A stretch of 64,000 nt of DNA from the NCBI GenBank assembly GCA_036387415.1, contig DASVTU010000039.1:1054001-1118000 (forward strand), written 5' to 3'. Of the stretch, positions 44,877 to 52,286 are shown piece by piece. Position 1 is the first letter of the stretch. The number at the start of each line of letters is the position of its first letter. The notes beneath the pieces were generated by a model. That model saw only the letters and a list, made by a program, of their open reading frames with translations. It had not been told where the DNA came from and did no database searches. Position numbers and translations under genes: made by a program. Source of the stretch: DASVTU01 sp036387415 (GTDB lineage Bacteria; Acidobacteriota; Blastocatellia; Pyrinomonadales; Pyrinomonadaceae).

Positions 44877-44930
44877 CGTTAGAGAGTTTTTGGCGAGAGT
44901 GTTTCTTGAATCAGAGAGTTTTGGCGAGCG
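44877..44930. repeat. Partial duplication of crcB 3' end
   Basis: The crcB stop region agagagttttggcgag (44914 onward) is echoed with one extra T 30-35 bases away (agagagtttttggcgag, near 44880). It is a small direct repeat, perhaps a slippage remnant, lying between convergent genes. Confidence 0.55.
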
Positions 44931-45285
44931 TATAGCCCGCCCAGACGAGGAGCAGGCCGCCGAGATTCGAGCAGATGAGATTGAAGACGGCGAAGCCGAA
45001 ATCGCCGTCGCGCAAGAGTGTGAAGGTCTGTAGACCGAAAGCGGAAAACGTTGTAAAGCCGCCGAGCAGACCGACAAACACCGCCGTCTGAATCGTCTCG
45101 CTCCCCGGATACCGCTCCCGCATCAAGTGGAAAAGAAAACCCGCGAGAAAACATCCCAATAAATTGACGATAAGCGTCCCCGTGGGAAACGCCTCGCCAA
45201 AACGTCGCGCAGACCAACCCGTCAACGCATAGCGCACCAGTGTTCCGACGAGGCCGCCGAGGCCGACGAGAAGCAGTTTTTGCAC
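44911..45285 (-). CDS. crcB: Fluoride ion channel CrcB/Fluc
   Basis: This 124-residue protein has four hydrophobic helices and Fluc hallmarks: GGLVGTLVRY, TGTLIVNLLGCFLAGF and GLLGGFTTFSAFG. It works as an antiparallel dimer exporting fluoride. The GTG at 45285 (VQKLLLVGLGG) is chosen as start because it gives the normal family length; codons further upstream in frame look non-coding. No fluoride riboswitch was recognised in the short leader. It is divergent from ffh. Confidence 0.88.
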   Translation of the reverse strand: MQKLLLVGLGGLVGTLVRYALTGWSARRFGEAFPTGTLIVNLLGCFLAGFLFHLMRERYPGSETIQTAVFVGLLGGFTTFSAFGLQTFTLLRDGDFGFAVFNLICSNLGGLLLVWAGYTLAKTL

Positions 45286-45347
45286 GAAGTTATATAAACA
45301 TTTCCGCGCACGCACGCAAACCGCCGCGCCTCCTGCTAGTCCTTTCC

Positions 45348-45376
45348 TTGACACTATTTACCGTCGCCGTTATCAT
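45348..45376 (+). promoter_or_regulatory. Sigma-70-like promoter of the ffh operon
   Basis: TTGACA (45348-45353) is followed after exactly 17 bases by TATCAT (45371-45376). It lies 41 bases before the ffh start. The -35 is perfect and the -10 matches four of six consensus bases. It is the most convincing promoter in the window, predicted from sequence only. Confidence 0.6.
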
Positions 45377-45417
45377 CCTTGTTTTCGGCTGGTGCTGCCC
45401 GCCGTGTCTGAGGGGTT

Positions 45418-46956
45418 ATGTTCGAGTCTTTATCCGATAAACTGAAGCGAACGCTGAAGAATCTGCGCGGCGAAGGCGTGTTGACGCCGGAGCACGTCGA
45501 TGCGGCACTGCGCGAGATTCGCCTCGCGCTCTTGGAAGCCGACGTTAACTACAAGGTGGCGAAAGACTTCATCGCGTCGGTCAAGGAGAAGGCGGAAGGC
45601 CAGCAGGTATGGCAGGAATTGAAGCCCTCGGAGCAGGTCGTCAAGATTGTCTACGATGAACTGGTCGAACTGCTCGGCGGCACGTCGTCGCGTCTCGTCT
45701 TCACGAAGACGACGCCCAACGTCGTCATGATTGTCGGCCTACAAGGTTCCGGCAAGACGACTTCGACGGGCAAAATCGCGCGTTGGCTCTCGAAGAATCA
45801 GGAGCGCAAGCCGCTTCTCGTCTCGACCGACGTGAACCGTCCGGCGGCGCGCGAACAGTTAAAAGTTATCGCCAAAGCGACCGGGCAAGCGATATTTGAA
45901 AAGCCGGAATCGAACAACGCCGTCGAACTGGCGCGCGAGGCTTACCGCCACGCGCAGCAGACGGGCTATGACACGCTCTTGATTGACACGGCGGGACGCC
46001 TCCACATCGACGAAGAGTTGATGGAAGAACTGGTGACCATCAAATCCGAGACGCGTCCGATTGAGATTTTGTTCGTCGCCGACGCCATGACCGGACAGGA
46101 TGCCGTGCGTTCGGGCGAGGAGTTTCACCGTCGCATCGGCATCACGGGCGTCGTTCTCACTAAGATGGACGGCGATGCGCGCGGCGGCGCGGCGCTTTCA
46201 ATCAAACAGGTGACGGGGCAACCCGTGAAGTTTGTCGGCGTCGGCGAAAAGTACGACGCGCTCGAACCGTTCTACCCAGACCGCATCGCGCAACGCATCC
46301 TCGGCATGGGCGACGTGCTTTCGCTCATCGAAGAAGTGCAATCGAAGGTTGACCAGTCGGAAGCCGAAGAACAACTCAAGAAGCTACAGAAGAACGAATT
46401 CACACTCGACGATTTTCGCAGCCAACTCCGGCAAGTGAAAAAACTCGGCTCGTTCTCGAAAATCATGAAGCTTCTGCCCGACCAACTGCTCGGCGGCATC
46501 GGGATGCCGCAACTCGATGAAGAACAGTCGGCGCAGATGGAACGCGAACTCAAACGCACCGAAGCCATCATCGACTCGATGACGGGCGAAGAACGCAACG
46601 ACCACCGTCTCTTGAACGCCAGCCGTCGCCGACGCATCGCGCGCGGTTCGGGAACTCAGGTTGCAGATGTCAACGCTCTCATCAAGCAGTATGTCGAAAT
46701 GCGGCAGATGATGCGGCAGATGTCCGGCTCCGGCCTTTTCGGCGGTGCTCCCGGCGGCGGAGGTGGCGGCGGCGTGAAGGGTCGCATGATGCGTAAGATG
46801 GCGGGCATGATGGGTATGCCCGACATGAGCGCGATGATGGGCGGCGGTGGCGGCGAAGGCGGCAACGGGATGGACATCAACTCCATGCCGCAACTCCCCG
46901 GCGCGCCCTCGCACAAGAAGTTTAAGAAGAAACCACGACACAAAAAGAAACGGTAA
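45418..46956 (+). CDS. ffh: Signal recognition particle GTPase Ffh
   Basis: With 4.5S RNA, Ffh targets nascent membrane proteins to FtsY. The N domain (1-90) and G domain are complete: GLQGSGKTTSTGK (107-119), the DTAGR box and TKMDGDARGGAA. The Met-rich M domain contains GDVLSLIEEVQ, then the signal-sequence groove. The C-terminal tail has Met/Gly-rich MMRKMAGMMGMPD and a Lys-rich end (KKFKKKPRHKKKR). The 512-residue length is a bit above E. coli. It heads an operon with rpsP, khpA, rimM, trmD and rplS. The 4.5S RNA gene was not found here. Confidence 0.97.
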   Translation: MFESLSDKLKRTLKNLRGEGVLTPEHVDAALREIRLALLEADVNYKVAKDFIASVKEKAEGQQVWQELKPSEQVVKIVYDELVELLGGTSSRLVFTKTTPNVVMIVGLQGSGKTTSTGKIARWLSKNQERKPLLVSTDVNRPAAREQLKVIAKATGQAIFEKPESNNAVELAREAYRHAQQTGYDTLLIDTAGRLHIDEELMEELVTIKSETRPIEILFVADAMTGQDAVRSGEEFHRRIGITGVVLTKMDGDARGGAALSIKQVTGQPVKFVGVGEKYDALEPFYPDRIAQRILGMGDVLSLIEEVQSKVDQSEAEEQLKKLQKNEFTLDDFRSQLRQVKKLGSFSKIMKLLPDQLLGGIGMPQLDEEQSAQMERELKRTEAIIDSMTGEERNDHRLLNASRRRRIARGSGTQVADVNALIKQYVEMRQMMRQMSGSGLFGGAPGGGGGGGVKGRMMRKMAGMMGMPDMSAMMGGGGGEGGNGMDINSMPQLPGAPSHKKFKKKPRHKKKR

Positions 46957-46958
46957 AA

Positions 46959-47046
46959 CAGAGGTCGGAAGTCAGAGGTCAGAGGTTAGTTAAAAGACGA
47001 ATGCTTGTTCTTACTAATCTCTGACCTCTGGCCTCTCGCCTCTCAT
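46959..47046. repeat. Heptad inverted repeat, family C (gaggtca)
   Basis: The left arm (46960-46991: gaggtcg, gaagtca, gaggtca, gaggtta) pairs nearly perfectly with 47012-47046. It lies within the ffh operon, immediately before the rpsP ribosome-binding site, so it cannot be a complete terminator unless rpsP has another promoter. Confidence 0.9.
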
Positions 47047-47049
47047 TCT

Positions 47050-47065
47050 GGAGGATATAAAGTTG
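47050..47065 (+). promoter_or_regulatory. Ribosome-binding site deciding a TTG start for rpsP
   Basis: GGAGG (47050-47054) sits 8 bases before the TTG at 47063. The frame then reads LAIRLMRMGAKKRPSYR, the S16 N-terminus, so TTG is the start. Met codons a few residues on would cut conserved residues. Confidence 0.8.
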
Positions 47066-47386
47066 TTAGCAATCAGATTGATGCGGATGGGCGCGAAGAA
47101 ACGTCCGTCGTATCGCGTCGTTGTCAAAGAGAAGTTGTCGAAGCGCGATGGCGCGTACGTGGAGAACGTCGGGTTCTATGACCCGACGCGCAATCCTGCG
47201 GAGGTACGGCTCGACCTGGCGCGCGTCAACTACTGGATGGAGAACGGCGCGCAACCGACCGACACCGTACGGCAGTTAATCAAGCAACAGTCGAAGGCAC
47301 AGTCCAACGATTCGACCGCCACAGAAGAAGGCGCGACGTCCGACGCTTCTGCTGCCGCCACCACGACAACGACGCCCGCCGCGTAA
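47063..47386 (+). CDS. rpsP: 30S ribosomal protein S16
   Basis: S16 assembles early into the 30S subunit body. It has 107 residues including a low-complexity Thr/Ala tail (about 85-107) beyond the conserved domain. Conserved features include MGAKKRPSYRVVVKE, FYDPTRNPAEV and WMENGAQPTDTV. It uses a TTG start with a strong ribosome-binding site. It is second in the ffh operon, in the order usual for bacteria. Confidence 0.97.
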   Translation: MLAIRLMRMGAKKRPSYRVVVKEKLSKRDGAYVENVGFYDPTRNPAEVRLDLARVNYWMENGAQPTDTVRQLIKQQSKAQSNDSTATEEGATSDASAAATTTTTPAA

Positions 47387-47506
47387 AGCATCGTCGCGCT
47401 CGTTTGAGCGCGAATGTTGCTCGCGGACGATTAGCGTCGGTTCGGTGTCGCTCTCCTCGCGTAGAAGTTTAATGACAAGCCCTTCGCGGCTTGAGGCCGA
47501 AAGCAC

Positions 47507-47740
47507 ATGAAAGAAGCAGTCGAGCTAATCGTGAGGGCGTTGGTTGATGATTCCGAAGCGGTAGACGTGCGCCAGATTGAACGCGACCGCTCGACCGCGA
47601 TTATTGAAGTGCGCGTGGCTCAAGCGGACATGGGTAAAATCATCGGGCGACAGGGCAAGACGGTCAAAGCCTTGCGCTCGCTTCTTCATGCGGTCGGCGT
47701 CAAACGCGAACGCCGATTCATCCTTGAAATCGTCGAGTGA
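47507..47740 (+). CDS. khpA: KH-domain RNA-binding protein KhpA
   Basis: This small 77-residue protein has one KH domain, with the GxxG loop in KIIGRQGKTVKALR. It is the YlqC/KhpA type that binds RNA, often with KhpB, and influences cell growth and division in other bacteria. It lies in the classic place between rpsP and rimM and overlaps the rimM region by 4 bases if rimM begins at GTG 47737. The 120 bases before it show no repeat. Confidence 0.93.
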   Translation: MKEAVELIVRALVDDSEAVDVRQIERDRSTAIIEVRVAQADMGKIIGRQGKTVKALRSLLHAVGVKRERRFILEIVE

Positions 47741-47742
47741 AC

Positions 47743-48306
47743 ATGGCGACGGAGCAGAAGGATAAAGACGCGCAGCCTAGCCTTGATGCGACGGAAGAAC
47801 TCGTTGCCGTCGCGCGCATCTTGAAGACGCGCGGAGTGCATGGAGAAGTCGTCGCCGAAATGTTGACGGATTTTCCCGAACGTTTCGACGGACTCGCGAG
47901 CCTCGTCGCCGTCAGCCCCGAAGGCGCTCGCCGCGTCCTGACGATTGAGGAGCACTGGTTTCACGGCAAGCGCATCGTCTTCAAGTTCGCGGGTTTCGAT
48001 TCGCCGGAAGCGGCGGAAGCGATTACGAGACACGAACTCGCCGTGCCGGAGACGGAGGCGGTCGAACTCGAACCGGGCGAGTTTTATGATTGGCAGTTGA
48101 CGGGCTGCCGCGTCGAGACGACCGACGGCGCAAGGCTCGGAGAGGTCGAGGAGATACTGCACACGGGCAGCGCGCCCGTGCTCATCATCCGCGACGAAGC
48201 CCGACGCGAACATCTCGTCCCGCTCGTTGAAAGCATCTGCGTCGGGATTGACATCGAAGCCAAGCTCATCCGCGTGGATGCGCCGGAAGGTTTGCTGGAA
48301 TTTTAG
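47743..48306 (+). CDS. rimM: Ribosome maturation factor RimM
   Basis: RimM binds S19 and helps 30S head maturation. The protein has about 187 residues. The N-terminal beta-barrel starts near VAVARILKTRGVHGEVV and the PRC-barrel-like C-domain includes EFYDWQLTGCRVETTDGARLGEVEEIL and LVPLVESICVGID. An extended N-terminus (MATEQKDKDAQ) precedes the fold. Either the ATG at 47743 or the GTG at 47737, which overlaps the khpA stop, could be the start. Confidence 0.95.
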   Translation: MATEQKDKDAQPSLDATEELVAVARILKTRGVHGEVVAEMLTDFPERFDGLASLVAVSPEGARRVLTIEEHWFHGKRIVFKFAGFDSPEAAEAITRHELAVPETEAVELEPGEFYDWQLTGCRVETTDGARLGEVEEILHTGSAPVLIIRDEARREHLVPLVESICVGIDIEAKLIRVDAPEGLLEF

Positions 48307-48373
48307 ATTGCGGAATACGGATTAAAGAAGAAGACAGTTAGTTTTCAATCCGCAATCCGCAATCCGCAATCGC
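48306..48373. repeat. Heptad inverted repeat, family F (gcggatt/aatccgc)
   Basis: The right arm (48346-48373) is aatccgc three times plus aatcgca. The left arm (48306-48326) is attgcggaatacggatt. The loop is about 19 nt. It lies between rimM and trmD inside the operon, beginning at the rimM stop and ending one base before the trmD start. Confidence 0.85.
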
Positions 48374-48374
48374 A

Positions 48375-49127
48375 ATGCGTTTTGACATCATCACCATCTT
48401 TCCCGAATTCTTCGAGACGGTGTTCGACTTCGGGATTGTGCGACGCGCGCGTGCGGCGGGGTTGGTGGAGATTGCGTCGCACGACCTGCGCGGGTGGACG
48501 CGCGACAAGCACAAGATGGTTGACGACCGACCGTTCGGCGGTGGCGACGGGATGGTCTTGAAACCCGACCCGATATTTGAAGCGGTGGAATCTTTGACGG
48601 GCGAGCACGACCCACACGCTCACTTGACGGCGCGCAAGCGTGTGGTGCTTTTGTCACCGCAGGGACGCGTCTTTGAACAAGAGTTGGCGCAGGAGTTGGC
48701 GACGGCAGAGCAAGTGGTCATCATCTGCGGACGTTACGAAGGTGTTGACGAGCGCGTGGCGCAGAGTCTAGCAACGGACGAGATTTCCATCGGAGATTAC
48801 ATTCTGTCGGGCGGCGAACCGGCAGCGGTGGTATTGGTTGACGCGGTGGTGCGACTCGTGCCGGGTGCGCTCGGCAGCGAGACATCAGCCCTTACCGAAT
48901 CGTTTGCGGAAGGCATTCTGGATTTTCCGCATTACACGCGCCCGCCGGATTTTCGCGGCATGCGTGTGCCGGAAGTTTTATTGAGCGGCAATCACGCGGA
49001 GATTGCGCGCTGGCGACGACAAGAGGCGCTACGCAAGACGCGTCGCAATCGTCCAGACCTTTTTGAACAGGCCGACGTGAGCGCAGACGAGCGCAAGCGG
49101 CTTGATGAAACCGACGATAGAACTTAG
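48375..49127 (+). CDS. trmD: tRNA (guanine-N1)-methyltransferase TrmD
   Basis: TrmD makes m1G37 in tRNAs reading CNN codons and prevents frameshifting. The 250 residues include FDIITIFPEFF at the N-terminus, the trefoil-knot SAM site motifs VVLLSPQGRVFEQ, VIICGRYEGVDERV and SIGDYILSGGEPAA, and the C-terminal PPDFRGMRVPEVLLSGNHAEI with RRQEALRKTRRNRPDL. The upstream heptad repeat leaves no obvious Shine-Dalgarno sequence, so translation may be coupled or rely on the A/T-rich context. Confidence 0.97.
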   Translation: MRFDIITIFPEFFETVFDFGIVRRARAAGLVEIASHDLRGWTRDKHKMVDDRPFGGGDGMVLKPDPIFEAVESLTGEHDPHAHLTARKRVVLLSPQGRVFEQELAQELATAEQVVIICGRYEGVDERVAQSLATDEISIGDYILSGGEPAAVVLVDAVVRLVPGALGSETSALTESFAEGILDFPHYTRPPDFRGMRVPEVLLSGNHAEIARWRRQEALRKTRRNRPDLFEQADVSADERKRLDETDDRT

Positions 49128-49208
49128 ACGATGAAGGATAAATGTAGACAATGGATGATGAAGGAACAGTGGTTGTTTATCGTCCATAGTCAACGGTCAA
49201 TCGTCTGA
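49126..49208. repeat. Heptad inverted repeat, family G (gatgaag)
   Basis: The left arm (49126-49164: gatgaag, gataaat, gtagaca, atggatg) pairs imperfectly with 49177-49207. It starts at the trmD stop and lies inside the operon before rplS. Confidence 0.7.
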
Positions 49209-49228
49209 TTATTTAATGAGGTGAAATT

Positions 49229-49642
49229 ATGAATCGTTTAGATGCAATCGAGAAAGCACAGTTACGCACAGGGATACCCGATTTTCAGCCGGGCGACACG
49301 GTGCGCGTGCATGTGAGAATCAAAGAATCGGAAACCAAAGAACGCTTGCAGGTGTTTGAAGGCATCGTGATTGCGCGTGCGGGCGGCGGCATACGCGAAA
49401 CCATCACCGTGCGTAAGACGAGTTTTGGCGTCGGCGTCGAGAGAATCTTTCCTCTCCACGCGACCATCATCGACCACATCGACGTGATACGTCGCGGTCG
49501 CGTCCGTCGCGCCAAGCTCTATTATCTGCGTAACCTGCGCGGCAAGGCGGCGCGCATCCGCGAACGCGATACACGCACCGCCAGCACAGGCGCGAGCGGT
49601 CAGGCGCAGGGCGCGTCGGCCTCCAACAAAAGCAAGCAGTAA
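49229..49642 (+). CDS. rplS: 50S ribosomal protein L19
   Basis: L19 sits at the 30S-50S interface. The 137-residue protein has FQPGDTVRVHVRI, VFEGIVIARAGGGIRETITVRK-type residues and FPLHATIIDHIDVIRRGRVRRAKLYYLR. The last about 25 residues are a variable Ala/Ser/Gln-rich tail ending KSKQ. It is the last gene of the operon, followed by a heptad repeat and a strong intrinsic terminator. Confidence 0.97.
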   Translation: MNRLDAIEKAQLRTGIPDFQPGDTVRVHVRIKESETKERLQVFEGIVIARAGGGIRETITVRKTSFGVGVERIFPLHATIIDHIDVIRRGRVRRAKLYYLRNLRGKAARIRERDTRTASTGASGQAQGASASNKSKQ

Positions 49643-49646
49643 AAAT

Positions 49647-49703
49647 CAGTAAATGGTAAATGGATGAAAGCAGTTTTTTCTATTCACCATTTACTATTTA
49701 CCA
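49647..49703. repeat. Heptad inverted repeat, family D
   Basis: The left arm (49647-49668: gtaaatg, gtaaatg, gatgaaa) pairs with 49681-49703; the loop is about 12 nt. It precedes a genuine intrinsic terminator, which suggests the repeat itself is not the operon's only terminator. Confidence 0.85.
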
Positions 49704-49740
49704 GCTTTGTCAGACTTTCGTGACATGCTTCTCATCTTAT

Positions 49741-49772
49741 AAGCGTGTGCGCTAAACTCGCACACGCTTTTT
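49741..49772 (+). terminator. Intrinsic terminator of the ffh-rplS operon
   Basis: A perfect 11-bp stem AAGCGTGTGCG/CGCACACGCTT with a 7-nt loop (49752-49758) runs into TTT. It lies about 100 bases after rplS and before the next glycosyltransferase gene. It is unlike the heptad elements in sequence and build. Confidence 0.85.
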
Positions 49773-49813
49773 AGCGTCTCAACTTCAAACGACGAACGGG
49801 AGCCATAAGCCTG

Positions 49814-50956
49814 TTGCATATCGCTATCGACGCGCATTCCATCGGCACCGGGTTGGCTGGCAATGAAACATATGCGGCCAATCTTATCGAAGCGTTGGCC
49901 GAGATTGACACAGAGAATCGTTACACGCTTTACGTTACGAAGCGCGAAGCCGTCGAGCGTTATCGTGGACGCTGGCCGCACGTCGCTGTGCAGCGAACGT
50001 TGCCACACTCGCCGATTGTCCGTATCCCCTTCACACTCGTCGCCGAGTTGCGCCGTCGTCCAGTCGATTTGCTTCACGTTCAATTCACCGCTCCACCCTT
50101 CGCTCCATGCCCCGTCGTCGTCACCGTTCACGACCTTTCATTCGAGCACTTGCCGCAAACATTTAAGCGACGGAGTTGGATGCAGCTTCGCCTCACGGTG
50201 CGACGCACGGCACGCATGGCCGCGCACATCATCACACCCTCGGAGTATTCGCGTCTCGACCTCATCAAGACTTACGGCATCGCGCCCGAACGCATCAGCG
50301 TCACGCTCGAGGCTGCCGCGCCGCATTTCAAACCTGCGAATAAAGAGGAACTGGAACGCATGCGTGCGCGTTATGGAATCGACGATGAGTACATTTTGGC
50401 CGTCGGGTCGATTCAGCCGCGCAAGAATCTCATCCGTCTCATACGTGCTTATGCGGACTTGCGCCGTCGCCGGACACAGGCTAAGCTTCCGCAACTTGTC
50501 CTCGTCGGCAAACGCGCGTGGCTCTACGGGCCGACGCTACGCGCTATCGAAGAGAGCGGCATCGGCGACCGGATAAAGCTCACGGGCTATGTATCAGAAG
50601 CCGATTTGCCCGCACTGTATACAGGGGCAAACTGTTTCGTTTACCCTTCCTACTTTGAAGGCTTCGGATTGCCGCCGCTCGAAGCGATGCAATGCGGCAC
50701 GCCTGTCATCACGGGCGACCGGACGAGTCTGCCGGAAGTGGTCGGCGATGCGGGTCTGATGGTCAACCCTTTTGACGAAAACGCGATTGCCTCGGCGTTG
50801 GCTCGAATTATTGATGATGCACCCTTGCGCGCTGAACTGCGCGAGAAGGGCTTGAAGCGCGCCGCGATGTTTAGCTGGCAAGAGACGGCACGCATGACCC
50901 TGAAAGCTTACGAACGAGCAACAGGAGGAAGGATGAAAGGAAGCGACGAGCGATGA
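49814..50956 (+). CDS. Glycosyltransferase family 4
   Basis: This 380-residue GT-B enzyme resembles mannosyltransferases of surface glycans. It has HIAIDAHSIGTGLAGNETYA at the N-terminus, VHDLSFEHLP, LAVGSIQPRKN and the donor EX7E region SYFEGFGLPPLEAMQCG. The start is a TTG at 49814 with cgggag upstream; no ATG is available before the conserved start. Its last about 10 residues (GGRMKGSDER) are read from a heptad repeat arm. Confidence 0.9.
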   Translation: MHIAIDAHSIGTGLAGNETYAANLIEALAEIDTENRYTLYVTKREAVERYRGRWPHVAVQRTLPHSPIVRIPFTLVAELRRRPVDLLHVQFTAPPFAPCPVVVTVHDLSFEHLPQTFKRRSWMQLRLTVRRTARMAAHIITPSEYSRLDLIKTYGIAPERISVTLEAAAPHFKPANKEELERMRARYGIDDEYILAVGSIQPRKNLIRLIRAYADLRRRRTQAKLPQLVLVGKRAWLYGPTLRAIEESGIGDRIKLTGYVSEADLPALYTGANCFVYPSYFEGFGLPPLEAMQCGTPVITGDRTSLPEVVGDAGLMVNPFDENAIASALARIIDDAPLRAELREKGLKRAAMFSWQETARMTLKAYERATGGRMKGSDER

Positions 50957-51043
50957 GCGACAAGTGATGAAAGACATCTGATGCTTAACAGCCGTGCTTT
51001 CATCATCTCGCCTTCATCCCTCGTTGCTCATCCATCATCCCTT
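50925..51043. repeat. Heptad inverted repeat, family G
   Basis: The left arm (50925-50973: aggatga, aaggaag, cgacgag, cgatgag, cgacaag, tgatgaa) pairs with 50997-51043. It encodes the last residues of the preceding glycosyltransferase and ends 6 bases before the next start. It is the last such element seen toward the origin. Confidence 0.88.
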
Positions 51044-51049
51044 TAAGAT

Positions 51050-52225
51050 ATGCGTATAGCTATCTTGGGAACACGCGGCATCCCCGCCAGTTATGGCGGT
51101 TTTGAAACCTTCGCCGAACAACTCTCGACGCGGCTTGTGGCGCGCGGTCATGATGTCACCGTCTATTGTCGCGCACACTACGTCTCTCCACGCCAACTCG
51201 AATACAAGGGCGTGCGCCTGCAAGTCCTGCCAACCATTCGGCACAAATATCTCGACACCGTTATTCACACATTTCTCTCTGCGTTTCACGGCGTCGGCAG
51301 ACGCTACGACGCCGCGCTCATCTGCAACGCCGCCAACGCCGCCTTCGCGCCCATACTGCGACTTGCGGGCACGCCCGTCGCCATCAACGTCGATGGTCTT
51401 GAACATAAACGCAAGAAGTGGAATTGGATGGGACGCGCTTACTATCTGATGTCGGAGCGGCTCGCCGTCTGGTTCCCGAACGAGACGGTGACGGATGCGC
51501 GCGTCATACAGGATTACTACCAGACGCGCTACGGCGCGGATTCAACCATGATTGCTTACGGTGCGGAAGTCGAACGACGGCTCGACCGCGCCGCCGTCCG
51601 CCAGTGGGGCGTCGAGCCGAACCGCTACGTGCTCTACGTGTCGCGTCTCGAACCGGAGAACAACGCGCGTCTCGTCGTCGAAGCCTTCAAAAAAGTACGC
51701 ACCTCGCACAAACTTCTCATCGTCGGCGATGCGCCCTACGCACACGAATACATCAAGGAACTACGCGATTGCGCCCACCGCGACCGACGGATTCTGTTTA
51801 CCGGATTCGTCTTCGGCGACGCCTATCGCGCCTTGCAGCAGAATGCCTATTGCTACGTCCACGCCACGGAAGTCGGCGGCACGCATCCCGCGCTCCTTGA
51901 AGCGATGGGCTACGGCAACTGTGTGTTGACGCTCGCCACGCCCGAAAACATCGAAGCCGTCGGCGAAGCCGGAATCCCCTACGCCGACAGCAAAGATTTA
52001 GCCGTCAAGCTGCAACGCGTCCTCCGCGATGGCGCGATTGTCAACCAGTATCGCCAACGCGCACAGGCGCGCGTGCGCGAGCGTTACGATTGGGAATATG
52101 TCGTTGACCGCTACGAAGATTTATTCGCGCGCATGGCACACTTGCCCTCGCCCCGCATACACGCGCACCACGTCGAAGAGTCGGAACCGGAAACAAGCAC
52201 TGCAACCGAGAAACTCAACAGGTAA
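51050..52225 (+). CDS. Glycosyltransferase with DUF1972 N-terminal domain
   Basis: The 391-residue protein begins MRIAILGTRGIPASYGGFET, diagnostic of DUF1972/rhamnosyltransferase-like GT4 enzymes. The donor half carries VLYVSRLEPENN, FTGFVFGDAYRALQQ and VHATEVGGTHPALLEAMGYG. It should transfer a sugar in lipid-linked glycan synthesis. It is probably co-transcribed with the preceding GT4 and extends the glycan functions beyond the ribosomal operon. Confidence 0.9.
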   Translation: MRIAILGTRGIPASYGGFETFAEQLSTRLVARGHDVTVYCRAHYVSPRQLEYKGVRLQVLPTIRHKYLDTVIHTFLSAFHGVGRRYDAALICNAANAAFAPILRLAGTPVAINVDGLEHKRKKWNWMGRAYYLMSERLAVWFPNETVTDARVIQDYYQTRYGADSTMIAYGAEVERRLDRAAVRQWGVEPNRYVLYVSRLEPENNARLVVEAFKKVRTSHKLLIVGDAPYAHEYIKELRDCAHRDRRILFTGFVFGDAYRALQQNAYCYVHATEVGGTHPALLEAMGYGNCVLTLATPENIEAVGEAGIPYADSKDLAVKLQRVLRDGAIVNQYRQRAQARVRERYDWEYVVDRYEDLFARMAHLPSPRIHAHHVEESEPETSTATEKLNR

Positions 52226-52286
52226 TGCCTGTCGCCAATCAGCAAACACGAATCCTTCAACTCATCCGAACACGAACACTCCCAAG

